Below, one piece after another: positions 34,520 to 43,271 of a stretch of DNA of 64,000 nt (positions within the stretch are counted from its first letter, which is position 1; each line of letters opens with the position of its first letter). The notes under the pieces were generated by a model. It saw only the letters and a list, made by a program, of their open reading frames with translations, made no database searches and was not told the DNA's origin. The stretch lies in contig CAXXHF010000001.1 in the NCBI GenBank assembly GCA_963669405.2, positions 248,001-312,000 of the forward strand, given 5' to 3'. The DNA comes from Aureisphaera sp963669405. Its GTDB lineage: Bacteria > Bacteroidota > Bacteroidia > Flavobacteriales > Flavobacteriaceae. The translations under genes were made by a program, and so were the position numbers.

Positions 34520-35199
34520 TCTAGCAGTGAAACACCATTTAAATCTGTTGTAAGCACCTCGCTCATATAATCGAAAAAGGGGCGCAATAGTTTAAAATGG
34601 TTCAATACATTATCTGCAAAATCTGCTGCAAGCACCTCTTTATCTGTAAAGGAATGGGTAACAAAATAGTTTTTTAATCTAATAAGATCAATATTAGGAT
34701 CATCTTTGGAAAAACCTTTAGGTGCTGTTTTTACAGGATCCCATGCGTCAAACTCTCCACCAAATGCCTTAGCAAAATCAGGCTTTGCCAAAATCTTTCG
34801 AATCGTACTTGAATCCAATTGAAATTCTTGACGAATTCTCTTTAAATCGGCTGGTTCGGGACCAAAAAACCCACCAGCTATAGCTGATTTATTTCCCGGT
34901 TCAATACGCAAGTAGTATCCTCCCCGTCTGTGGGCTCCTGCCCTACTAAAACTTACACTACGGTGAATATTATAAGGAGTCTTGTCTTTACTGAAACGTA
35001 CGTCCCTATTAATCCTGAACACCTTTACCTTTTCAATCTGGTCATCTACATTCAATCCTGTTTCAATTTCTGCATAAAAGGATTTCAAAACCTTTTCATT
35101 GGCTTGATATAATTTCTTATGCTCTTGCATCCAATCTCTGTGATTGTTCTTTTCCAGGTCTTTCAAAAAGCTTAAAACTTCTTTGGGTAAGGCACTCAT
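34516..35199 (-). CDS. DUF2461 family protein
   Basis: The 227-residue protein fits DUF2461: F-L-K-D-L-E-K-N-N-H-R-D-W-M near residues 11-24, F-R-I-N-R-D-V-R-F-S-K-D-K-T-P-Y, and G-G-Y-Y-L-R-I-E-P-G-N. The family is found across bacteria and fungi and has no known activity. It is a single gene with a 44-base gap to truA upstream on the map. Confidence 0.88.
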   Translation of the reverse strand: MSALPKEVLSFLKDLEKNNHRDWMQEHKKLYQANEKVLKSFYAEIETGLNVDDQIEKVKVFRINRDVRFSKDKTPYNIHRSVSFSRAGAHRRGGYYLRIEPGNKSAIAGGFFGPEPADLKRIRQEFQLDSSTIRKILAKPDFAKAFGGEFDAWDPVKTAPKGFSKDDPNIDLIRLKNYFVTHSFTDKEVLAADFADNVLNHFKLLRPFFDYMSEVLTTDLNGVSLLD

Positions 35200-35243
35200 A
35201 TTGTGAAAAATTTAGAAAGATGAAGGTACAAAAATCTGTGAAT

Positions 35244-36023
35244 TCACAATGTTACGTCTTGCAATATTAATCCACTAGCTGGGACAATACGTTCTAGTTT
35301 CAGGACAGTATCAGCTTGCAAGCTACGCTCTACATCTTTCAATGTTAGCTTCCCTTCTCCCACATCTAACAGTACTCCCATCATAAGACGTACCTGATGG
35401 CGTTTAAACCCCTTTCCTCTAATACGGTACAAATAACTCTTCTCTGGAAAAAAATTAGCCTGATACAAATGATTTTCTTCAATTTCACTTTGGTTAATAC
35501 TGACCGTAGTTTTAGTTTCTGGAGTTGGTTTGTAAACATAGTTTTTGAAATCATGCGTGCCTTCAAAAAGTTTTGCAGCTTCCATCATAGCCTGTAAATC
35601 CAGATATTCGAAGACAGTATACATAAATGGAGCTGCAAATGGATGTGATTTATCACCAAAGGCAAAAAGATATATATACTCCTTTTCTTTTGGAGCTCCT
35701 ATAATATTGAAAGATGCATCCACTTCCTGAATTTCCAAAGCATTGATGTCTTGTGGTAAATTTTTATTGAAAAGAGGAAGAAATTCTTCCTTGTTCAAAG
35801 GATCTTGTTCTAAAAACAATTCCACATACTGTATTTGTGCTGAAACCTTGGCATCCGTTCTTCCAGAAGCCAATAGTTTAAAATTGGAATGCCCTAAAAC
35901 ATAGCGTAACGTTCTGGAAACCATATGCTCAACTGTAAGTACATCGGGTTGTTTCTGCCATCCATGATAACGGAATCCGAGATACTGGAGTTTAATGAGG
36001 TAATAGTATCGATTTCTGAACAT
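35244..36023 (-). CDS. truA: tRNA pseudouridine synthase A-like protein
   Basis: The 259-residue protein has the TruA fold marks: L-Q-Y-L-G-F-R-Y-H-G-W-Q-K-Q-P at the start, and G-R-T-D-A-K-V with the catalytic Asp near residue 57. Toward the end it has Y-R-I-R-G-K-G-F-K-R-H-Q-V-R, the F-x-x-x-x-V-R-x-x-x-G segment of the family. TruA converts uridines 38-40 of tRNA anticodon arms to pseudouridine. The sequence is somewhat divergent, so it may be a second TruA-type copy in this genome. Confidence 0.82.
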   Translation of the reverse strand: MFRNRYYYLIKLQYLGFRYHGWQKQPDVLTVEHMVSRTLRYVLGHSNFKLLASGRTDAKVSAQIQYVELFLEQDPLNKEEFLPLFNKNLPQDINALEIQEVDASFNIIGAPKEKEYIYLFAFGDKSHPFAAPFMYTVFEYLDLQAMMEAAKLFEGTHDFKNYVYKPTPETKTTVSINQSEIEENHLYQANFFPEKSYLYRIRGKGFKRHQVRLMMGVLLDVGEGKLTLKDVERSLQADTVLKLERIVPASGLILQDVTL

Positions 36024-36072
36024 TGCGTAAAATTATCTATATTTATTGAGTTAACCTTAAACCAAAAATAAT

Positions 36073-36510
36073 ATGACAACAACTAACAAACCCAATGCTG
36101 CCTATTGGGTTATTGCCATTATTGCCCTTATTTGGAACCTCATGGGGGTATTTGCATATTTAGGTCAAACTGTATTACTTACAGACGAGGCAAAGGCGTT
36201 ATTAACTCCGGAGCAGGTCTCGCTTATAGAAGGTACTCCTTCCTGGATTAATATTGTGTTTGCAGTAGCCGTTTTTAGTGGTCTACTTGGATGTATTATG
36301 TTATTGATTAGAAAAAAATTGGCTACTCCATTATTTCTAATATCGTTACTAGCCGTATTGGTTCAGAACATTTATGCTTGGGCTGCTACTAATTCAGCCG
36401 AAGTATATGGGTCTGTACAGGGCTATGTAATGCCAATGATCGTTATTATTATCTGTGTATTCTTGTACTTATACAGTAAGGGTGCTGCCAAAAAGGGCTG
36501 GCTCTCTTAA
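36073..36510 (+). CDS. Four-helix integral membrane protein, unknown function
   Basis: The 145-residue protein has four membrane segments: about 10-30 (Y-W-V-I-A-I-I-A-L-I-W-N-L-M-G-V), 58-78, 84-106 and 115-137. It opens with N-P-L-like polar residues before the W-x-I-A pattern. I recall similar small proteins in marine flavobacteria, sometimes labelled sugar transporter without evidence. It stands alone between truA and a bidirectional terminator. Confidence 0.7.
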   Translation: MTTTNKPNAAYWVIAIIALIWNLMGVFAYLGQTVLLTDEAKALLTPEQVSLIEGTPSWINIVFAVAVFSGLLGCIMLLIRKKLATPLFLISLLAVLVQNIYAWAATNSAEVYGSVQGYVMPMIVIIICVFLYLYSKGAAKKGWLS

Positions 36511-36540
36511 ACCCTAATCAAGAAAAACTAACCAATGAAA

Positions 36541-36569
36541 AGTCCATGAATGATTCATGGACTTTTTTC
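36541..36569. terminator. Terminator shared with the end of the his operon
   Basis: AGTCCATGAA and TTCATGGACT form a perfect 10-base stem with a TGA loop, followed by TTTTTTC on the plus strand. It lies 30 bases after the membrane-protein stop and six bases before the hisIE stop. On the minus strand no T-run follows, so it mainly serves the plus-strand gene. Confidence 0.85.
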
Positions 36570-37193
36570 TTATTCCTTTGTTTCGTCTTTATCATATTTA
36601 TGACGTGACCGTAACGTCTTCTCCACATCGCGTAAATGAAATCCTTTTACTTGTAACAATACCATAAAGTGAAACATTAAGTCTGCACTTTCATCCAAAA
36701 AGTTGAGATCATTGTCTTCCATGGCTTCAATAACAACCTCTACCGCTTCTTCTCCTACTTTTTGAGCTACTTTGTTTACTCCCTTTCGAAACAGCGAAGA
36801 GACATAGCTATTTACACGTTCTGGATTGTTTTTTCGTTCTTCAATTACTTCTTCCAAATATGAAAAGAAACCAAAATTGGAACGGTTTTTAGAACCCCAA
36901 CAAGTATCAGATCCTTTATGGCATACTGGACCCATGGGTTTTGCCTGAATTAAAAGTGCATCATTGTCGCAATCCACAGCAATTGAGCTTACTTCCATAA
37001 AATTGCCAGATTCCTCTCCTTTGGTCCATAATCTATTTTTACTACGACTGTAAAAGGTTACGTTTTTGGTTTCTTCAGTAATTCGCAACGCTTCTTCACT
37101 CATAAACCCCAACATGAGTACATTCTTTGTGAGTTCATCCTGTACCACTGCTGGCACCAAACCATCGGGATATTTTGAATAATTGATTTCCAT
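36570..37193 (-). CDS. hisIE: Bifunctional phosphoribosyl-AMP cyclohydrolase / phosphoribosyl-ATP pyrophosphatase
   Basis: The 207-residue protein joins the HisI domain (residues about 1-105: L-M-L-G-F-M-S-E-E-A-L, R-L-W-T-K-G-E-E-S-G-N, D-C-D-N-D-A-L-L-I-Q, and C-H-K-G...T-C-W) to the HisE domain (about 115-205: V-A-Q-K-V-G-E-E-A-V-E-V-V-I-E-A, D-L-M-F-H-F-M-V-L-L). It carries out steps 2 and 3 of histidine synthesis. It is the last gene of the operon, 10 bases after hisF. Confidence 0.95.
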   Translation of the reverse strand: MEINYSKYPDGLVPAVVQDELTKNVLMLGFMSEEALRITEETKNVTFYSRSKNRLWTKGEESGNFMEVSSIAVDCDNDALLIQAKPMGPVCHKGSDTCWGSKNRSNFGFFSYLEEVIEERKNNPERVNSYVSSLFRKGVNKVAQKVGEEAVEVVIEAMEDNDLNFLDESADLMFHFMVLLQVKGFHLRDVEKTLRSRHKYDKDETKE

Positions 37194-37203
37194 ATCTTAC
37201 ATT

Positions 37204-37959
37204 TTATAATCTGACAGGAATTCCCTGTCGTTTTAATTCTTGTTTTAGTTTTAAAATTTCTATTTCTTTAAAGTGAAATACACTGGCAGCCAAGGCTGCA
37301 TCACTATTGCCTTCTAAAAAGGTTTCATGAAAATGTTTAATAGTGCCCGCTCCCCCGGAAGCAATAATAGGAATGTTTACCAAAGAAGATAGTTTACCTA
37401 GTGCCTCATTAGCAAACCCATTTTTAGTCCCGTCATGATCCATAGAGGTAAATAGAATTTCACCAGCTCCCCGTTGGGCTATTTCTACTGCCCAATCCCA
37501 TAGTGATATATTGGTAGGGACCTTACCTCCCACTAAATGGACTTTCCAATCACCCGATATTAGTTTAGCATCTATGGCAACTACAATACATTGGGAGCCA
37601 AATTTGGCAGACAATTCATTAATCAATTCTGGTCTTTTTACGGCTGCAGAATTGATAGATACTTTATCTGCTCCACTACGAAGTAACAACGCCACATCTT
37701 CTACGGTTGAAATTCCGCCTCCTACAGTAAATGGAATGTCTAATTTTTCTGCAATACGGAGTACTAAATTGGCCAAGGTTTTACGTCGTTCTTCGGTAGC
37801 TGAAATATCCAGAAAAACCAATTCATCTGCTCCTTGTTCAGCATACATTTGTGCCAGTTCAATGGGATCTCCGGCATCTCGTAAGTCTAAAAAATTTACC
37901 CCTTTAACGGTACGGCCGTCTTTTATATCTAAACAAGGGATAATTCGTTTTGTAAGCAT
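37204..37959 (-). CDS. hisF: Imidazole glycerol phosphate synthase subunit HisF
   Basis: The 251-residue protein is a complete HisF (beta/alpha)8 barrel: I-P-C-L-D-I-K-D-G-R-T-V-K-G with the catalytic Asp11, V-G-G-G-I, S-G-A-D-K-V-S-I-N, and S-G-G-A-G-T near the second phosphate site. With HisH it makes imidazole glycerol phosphate and AICAR. A DinB-like gene separates it from hisA. Confidence 0.95.
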   Translation of the reverse strand: MLTKRIIPCLDIKDGRTVKGVNFLDLRDAGDPIELAQMYAEQGADELVFLDISATEERRKTLANLVLRIAEKLDIPFTVGGGISTVEDVALLLRSGADKVSINSAAVKRPELINELSAKFGSQCIVVAIDAKLISGDWKVHLVGGKVPTNISLWDWAVEIAQRGAGEILFTSMDHDGTKNGFANEALGKLSSLVNIPIIASGGAGTIKHFHETFLEGNSDAALAASVFHFKEIEILKLKQELKRQGIPVRL

Positions 37960-37962
37960 GAC

Positions 37963-38472
37963 TTATTTGTTTTTCGTATTTAGATCATATCCGTCATAAA
38001 AACCCAAATCCTGAGACTTCAATTGTTTTACCCAAAAGGCAATCTGTCCTGTATGATAACTATAATGCTCTACCACATGCATGATGATTCCTATGCCTGA
38101 AAGCTGAAACCCCTGTACTTCTCGAATTCGTATCAATTCTTCTCCGCTTACTTCAGTAATAGTTTGTATGGCTTTGGAAACCGTTTCCTCCAACTGTGCC
38201 CATAGTTCAGCTTTTGAAAATCCGCTTTTGGCATCAAATTCGGCATCTCGTATACGGGTATCTGGTTTGTTTCCTAGGGATGCGATCGCATATTGGCCAA
38301 TATTGCCACACAAATGCAATAGTAGGTTGCCTATACTATTGGAAGTTTCATTCGGTTTTTTCCAGACAGAGGATTCATCAATCTTATCGAGCGCAATTTT
38401 TACCATTCTACTACTTTCCCTTAAACGATAAATAGCATTATCCTTACATTCTTTTATTAGTTCTTCTTTCAT
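37963..38472 (-). CDS. DinB-like (DUF1572-type) protein inside the his operon
   Basis: The 169-residue protein is a four-helix bundle of the DinB/YfiT type: S-N-S-I-G-N-L-L-L-H-L-C-G-N near residues 45-58 supplies one metal-site His, and H-V-V-E-H-Y-S-Y-H-T-G-Q-I near 132-144 supplies the others. Such proteins bind a divalent metal and include thiol-dependent transferases; most have no known role. Its start overlaps the end of hisA (ATGA) and its stop is three bases before hisF, so it is co-translated with histidine enzymes. Whether it acts in this pathway or is a passenger is unknown. Confidence 0.85.
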   Translation of the reverse strand: MKEELIKECKDNAIYRLRESSRMVKIALDKIDESSVWKKPNETSNSIGNLLLHLCGNIGQYAIASLGNKPDTRIRDAEFDAKSGFSKAELWAQLEETVSKAIQTITEVSGEELIRIREVQGFQLSGIGIIMHVVEHYSYHTGQIAFWVKQLKSQDLGFYDGYDLNTKNK

Positions 38473-39194
38473 TCTGAATTCAATATATAATGTTCCAATT
38501 GTTTTAAACTGATCTTGTTTTCATAGATAGCCTTTCCTATAATAGCTCCTTCGCATCCAAGAGAAGCCAGCTTGGGTAACTCCTCGAAGTTAGCCATTCC
38601 TCCGGAAGCAATCAGCTTAACGGTGGTTGTATTTAAAACTTCTTCGTACAATTCAAAAGAAGGCCCTTGTAACATCCCATCCTTGGAGATATCGGTACAA
38701 ATAACATAGGTAATCCCTTTGTTTACATAAGATTGTATGAAGGAAATAACCTCTTTATCACTTTCCTCTGTCCATCCATTAACCGCAATCATTTTGTTTT
38801 TAGCATCTGCGCCTAAAATAATTTTAGAGCTTCCGTAGGTCTCAAGCCAATTGTAAAATGTTTCAGGATTTTTCACTGCAATACTCCCCCCAGTAATTTG
38901 ACTGGCTCCACTTTCGAAAGCAATCTTAAGATCTTCATCAGATTTTAGTCCACCACCAAAATCAATACTCAAATGGGTTTTGGAAGCAATGAGGTCTAAA
39001 ACCTTATAATTTACAATGTGCTGATTCTTAGCACCGTCCAGATCTACCAAATGCAGATGGGTAATACCGTGGGCTTCAAATTGTTTGGCAACTTCCAACG
39101 GATGTTCATTGTATATTTTTTGTGTGCTGTAATCCCCTTTAGAAAGCCGTACACATTTTCCGTCAATAATATCTATGGCAGGTATAATTCGCAT
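38469..39194 (-). CDS. hisA: ProFAR isomerase HisA
   Basis: The 241-residue protein is a HisA barrel: I-P-A-I-D-I-I-D-G-K-C-V-R-L with the catalytic Asp8, H-L-V-D-L-D-G-A, F-G-G-G-L, and the second acid in C-T-D-I-S-K-D-G. It opens the ribose ring of ProFAR to PRFAR, step 4. It follows hisH by two bases and overlaps the DinB-like gene. Confidence 0.95.
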   Translation of the reverse strand: MRIIPAIDIIDGKCVRLSKGDYSTQKIYNEHPLEVAKQFEAHGITHLHLVDLDGAKNQHIVNYKVLDLIASKTHLSIDFGGGLKSDEDLKIAFESGASQITGGSIAVKNPETFYNWLETYGSSKIILGADAKNKMIAVNGWTEESDKEVISFIQSYVNKGITYVICTDISKDGMLQGPSFELYEEVLNTTTVKLIASGGMANFEELPKLASLGCEGAIIGKAIYENKISLKQLEHYILNSE

Positions 39195-39196
39195 AT

Positions 39197-39778
39197 TTAT
39201 AGGTTTAAAAAATTCTGTAATATCTGAGCTCCTGCTGTGCTACTTTTCTCTGGATGAAATTGAACTCCATAAAAATTATCATTTTGCAAAGCCACACTAT
39301 ACAGTTTCTCATAATGGGACACAGCTATTGTTTCGTTAGAAACTGGAGCATAAAAACTATGCACCAAATACATGTATTCATTTTCTGAAAGACCTGTAAA
39401 TAATGGGGACTTATAATTGTATATCGTATTCCATCCCATTTGTGGAACTTTTACTTTGGAAGAAAATTTATGTACATCTACATTAAAAACCCCCAATCCT
39501 TTGGTATTTCCTTCTTCTGAAAAATTGCACATCAGCTGCATTCCTAGACAAATTCCCAATACGGGTTGTTTTAGCTTAGGAATCAGTTCATCTAAGCCAG
39601 AAGCTTTTAGTTTTTCCATGGCACTTCCAGCTTCGCCTACTCCAGGAAAAATTACTTTATCGGCTCTTAGAATCTCTTCTTTATCTGAGCTCAAGGTTGC
39701 TTTGTACCTCAAACGAGAAAGGGCAAACTCAATGCTCTGGATGTTCCCTGCTCCATAATCTATAATGGCTATCTTCAT
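39197..39778 (-). CDS. hisH: Imidazole glycerol phosphate synthase subunit HisH (glutaminase)
   Basis: The 193-residue protein is a class I glutamine amidotransferase: D-Y-G-A-G-N-I-Q-S at the N-terminus, the nucleophile L-G-I-C-L-G-M-Q with Cys77, and the His/Glu pair in G-V-Q-F-H-P-E-K-S. It supplies ammonia to HisF. Its ATG overlaps the hisB stop by one base. Confidence 0.95.
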   Translation of the reverse strand: MKIAIIDYGAGNIQSIEFALSRLRYKATLSSDKEEILRADKVIFPGVGEAGSAMEKLKASGLDELIPKLKQPVLGICLGMQLMCNFSEEGNTKGLGVFNVDVHKFSSKVKVPQMGWNTIYNYKSPLFTGLSENEYMYLVHSFYAPVSNETIAVSHYEKLYSVALQNDNFYGVQFHPEKSSTAGAQILQNFLNL

Positions 39779-40914
39779 TACAACATTCCTTTTGTGGATG
39801 GTAGAATCATTTTTTCTGGATTTCTCTGTACTGCAGATTTTATAGCCTTAGCAAATGCCTTGAAAATAGCTTCAATCTTATGGTGTTCATTAGTACCTTC
39901 TACCTTTATATTCAGGTTAGCCTTCGCGCCATCGGAAAAGCTTTTGAAGAAATGAAAGAACATTTCTGTAGGCACTTTGCCAATCATTTCGCGTTTGAAA
40001 TCTGCCTCCCAAACCAACCAATTTCTTCCTCCAAAATCAATGGCAACCTGTGCTAAACAATCATCCATAGGTAAACAAAAACCATAACGCTCCATTCCCA
40101 ATTTGTCCCCAACTGCATTATGAAAAGCAGTACCTAATGCAATAGCAGTATCCTCAATGGTGTGATGCTCATCTACTTCGAGATCCCCTTTAACTTTAAT
40201 TGCTAAATCCATTTGCCCATGTCTTGCTATCTGGTCTAGCATATGATCAAAGAAAGCAATCCCAGTATCGATATCGCTCTTTCCTGTACCATCCAAATCC
40301 AATGAAATGGCAATTTGGGTTTCATGGGTTACCCGATCTAATTGAACAACCCTATTTTTGAGTCTTAGAAAACGGTATATTTCCTCCCAATCATTGCTTT
40401 CCAGAGCAATATGATTGTCTAATTCGGTTTTACTTATAGTAATCTCTTCTGTACCCAGTTCTGTTTTGTCATTTATGAATATCCCTTTTGCGCCTAGGTT
40501 CTTGGCCAATTCCATATCGGTTAATCGGTCTCCTATCACAAAAGAGTTCTTAAGATCATAGGTCTCTGAAAAAAAGGACTCCAGCATTCCCGTACCTGGT
40601 TTTCGGGTAGGTGCATTTTCGTCTGGAAAGGTTCTATCCAAGAATACTTTACTGAAATACACCCCCTCATTTTCAAAGGATTTGAGAATGAAATTATGAA
40701 CAGGCCAAAACGTTTCTTCAGGAAAAGCCTCAGCTCCCAATCCATCCTGATTGGTGACCATTACCAATTCAAAATCCAATTCTGCAGCTATTTTACCCAG
40801 CCAAGTAAATACTTTGGGATAGAATACCATCTTTTCAAATGCATCGATCTGTTCGTCTGCAGTTTCCTTTATGATGGTACCATCTCTATCTATGAACAAT
40901 ACTTTTTTTGCCAT
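39778..40914 (-). CDS. hisB: Bifunctional histidinol-phosphatase / imidazoleglycerol-phosphate dehydratase
   Basis: The 378-residue protein joins an HAD phosphatase domain (F-I-D-R-D-G-T-I with Asp9 and Asp11, K-P-G-T-G-M-L near 102, I-G-D-R-L-T-D near 121) to an IGP dehydratase domain from about residue 185. The dehydratase has metal-site repeats D-H-H-T-I-E-D and E-H-H-K-I-E, plus F-F-D-H-M-L-D. It performs steps 6 and 8. The fused form is usual in Bacteroidota and Enterobacteria. It overlaps its neighbours by one base on each side. Confidence 0.95.
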   Translation of the reverse strand: MAKKVLFIDRDGTIIKETADEQIDAFEKMVFYPKVFTWLGKIAAELDFELVMVTNQDGLGAEAFPEETFWPVHNFILKSFENEGVYFSKVFLDRTFPDENAPTRKPGTGMLESFFSETYDLKNSFVIGDRLTDMELAKNLGAKGIFINDKTELGTEEITISKTELDNHIALESNDWEEIYRFLRLKNRVVQLDRVTHETQIAISLDLDGTGKSDIDTGIAFFDHMLDQIARHGQMDLAIKVKGDLEVDEHHTIEDTAIALGTAFHNAVGDKLGMERYGFCLPMDDCLAQVAIDFGGRNWLVWEADFKREMIGKVPTEMFFHFFKSFSDGAKANLNIKVEGTNEHHKIEAIFKAFAKAIKSAVQRNPEKMILPSTKGML

Positions 40915-41959
40915 TATAATTGGTTTAATTCTTTAATGAGTATATCGTTTTCTTTCTGTGTTCCAACGGTAATCCGTAATGTGTTTTCACAACCCAATTG
41001 TTTGCTTCTGTTTCTTACTACAATTCCTTTTTCAATTAGTTGTTGGTATCTCCTATTGGCATCATCTACACGAATCAGTATAAAATTAGCATCGCTATGA
41101 AATACTTTTTTAACAAAAGAAACTTCATGTAATACTTTGGAGAGTCGCGCCCTTTGCATTAACAATGTGTCAATTTCCTTAAATACTTCTTTTCGGTTTT
41201 GCAAGCGGTCATAGGCATATTGTTGCGTTAAGCTATTTATATTATAGGGCGGTTTAATTTTATTTAGTAGAGAAATAATCTGTGAGGATGCATAGCATAT
41301 TCCCAATCGAATCCCTGCATCCCATAGGCTTTGGACAGTGTTTGGGTAATGATTAGATTATTATAATCATCCATCTTTTCAACCCAACTTTTATGTGAGG
41401 CGAAATCAATATAAGCTTCGTCAATAATCACAATTCCATTAAAACCCTCTATCAACTGTTGTATGTGTTCTGTTTTTATACAATTTCCTGTAGGGTTATT
41501 GGGGGAACATAGAAATAACAATTTGGTATTTATATCCTGTGCTTTCAATATCCTTTGAACATCAGGTTGAAAGTCTTTGGTAAGTGGTACTTCTATAGTC
41601 GCAATATCATTGGTGTCACTTAAAACCTTATACATTCCATAGGTTGGTGGTAAAGTAATTACAGAATCCTTACTTGGCTCACAAAACACCCTGAATATTA
41701 AATCTAAAACTTCATCACTTCCATTACCCAATAGAATTTCTTCTTTCTTTCTACAGCTGTTAGCTGCTAAAACTTCTTTTAAAGATTGCTGCTGTGGGTC
41801 TGGGTATCTGTTTACTGTTGAGTCATGTGGATTCTCATTGGCGTCCAAAAAAACCATCTCTTGCTTAAAATTCTTGAATTCATCTCTCGCAGAGCTATAA
41901 GGTTTCATTGCCAATACATTGGGCCTAACCAATTTTATGATGTCTACTTTGTTTTTCAC
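40914..41959 (-). pseudogene. hisC: Histidinol-phosphate aminotransferase gene, frameshifted
   Basis: Two frames encode a single HisC. The first (41959 to 41264) has F-L-D-A-N-E-N-P at the start, L-G-N-G-S-D-E-V-L-D, C-S-P-N-N-P-T-G-N, and the PLP lysine in Q-T-L-S-K-A-Y-G. The frame then breaks just after Y-G-M. The second (from about 41306 to 40914) continues with the expected G-I-R-L-G-I-C-Y-A-S, N-K-I-K-P-P-Y-N-I-N and the substrate-phosphate Arg region. Adding one base near 41317-41318 (ATGCAGGG to ATGGCAGGG on the coding strand) restores Y-G-M-A-G-I-R-L-G and a 348-residue enzyme, the usual size. Either a sequencing deletion or a real loss of function. Confidence 0.88.
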
Positions 41960-41973
41960 AATATCGTCTTTCT

Positions 41974-43261
41974 TTATTTCTTTAAATAATCAAGCCTGAG
42001 GGTTATTGCATTTTTGTGTGCTTGCAATCCTTCGGCTTCTGCCATTAATTCAACAGCATTTCCTATTGCTTTTAATCCCTCTGGAGATATTTTCTGAAAA
42101 GTCATACTCTTTGAAAAACTATCAAGGTTTACACCACTATACTGTTTTGCATAACCATTGGTAGGGAGTGTATGATTGGTGCCGGATGCATAATCTCCCG
42201 CACTTTCCGGGGTATAATTTCCAAGAAAAACTGATCCCGAATTTTTTAAATTATCTACAAAGAAAGATTCGTTTTTACTTACAATTATTAAATGTTCTGG
42301 AGCATATTCATTGATTAGCTCTAAAGCCATTGATTCGGTTTCGATTAAAACTAATTTAGAATTTTTAATTGTACTGATTTACAATATGCTTACGATTCAA
42401 TACTTCAGATTGAACTTTAATATGCTTTTTTGTTTCTTCAAGTACATTTTTAGAGGTGGAAACCAAGATAACCTGGCTATCAGCACCATGTTCAGCTTGG
42501 CTCAATAAATCTGAAGCCAAAAAAGAAGGTACCGCAGTTTCATCAGCAAAAATCATAAGTTCACTGGGGCCGGCTGGCATATCGATTGCCACACCAAATT
42601 TAGTAGCCAATTGTTTAGCCACTGTTACAAATTGATTTCCTGGACCAAAAATTTTATATACTTTAGGAATTGTTCCTGTTCCAAAAGTAAGCGCCCCTAT
42701 GGCCTGTATTCCTCCAGCCTTAAAAATTCTTGTCACTCCACAGAGCTGAGCAGTATATAAAATAGCTGGAGCTATACTCCCATCTTTATTGGGCGGCGTA
42801 CAGAGCACAATTTCTTTGCAACCAGCTATTTGAGCTGGAATGGCCAACATAAGGATTGTGGAGAACAAAGGAGCGGAACCCCCGGGAATATACAAGCCAA
42901 CCTTCTCTATAGGCCTTTTTTCAAGCCAACAATTAACTCCAGCCACTGTTTCTACTTGAACAGGTTCACTTTTTTGAGCTTTATGGAATTGTTCTATGTT
43001 TCTTTTAGCAAGTTGGATGGCAGACTTCAAATCTTCCGGGACAGCTTCTACGGCAGATTTGATCTCGTTTGGAGTAATTTCCATTTGGTCTAAGGCAACA
43101 CCATCAAATATCTCGGTGTACTTGGATATGGCAACATCTCCTTTTTTGCGGATTTCAGAAAAAATTTCATTCACAGTAGCTTCTATATCCTCAACAGATT
43201 GTGTAGGACGCTCTAACAATTGTGGCCATACCTCTTTCTTTGGATTGTTTATTATTTTCAT
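41974..43261 (-). pseudogene. hisD: Histidinol dehydrogenase gene, frameshifted
   Basis: The first frame (43261 to 42365) holds most of HisD: Y-I-P-G-G-S-A-P-L-F-S-T, K-A-G-G-I-Q-A-I-G-A-L, F-G-P-G-N-Q-F-V, D-M-P-A-G-P-S-E and the zinc-site region S-Q-A-E-H-G-A-D. It stops after V-N-Q-Y-N. The second frame runs to 41974 with M-A-L-E-L-I-N-E-Y-A-P-E-H-L and the catalytic tail S-G-V-N-L-D-S-F. Removing one base at about 42373 gives I-V-N-Q-T-I-K-N-S-K-L-V-L-I-E, which fits the family without a gap, and a 428-residue protein of normal length. HisD makes the last two oxidations to L-histidine. I start at 43261; ATGs at 43267 and 43291 overlap hisG. Confidence 0.88.
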
Positions 43262-43271
43262 AGTCATATGC

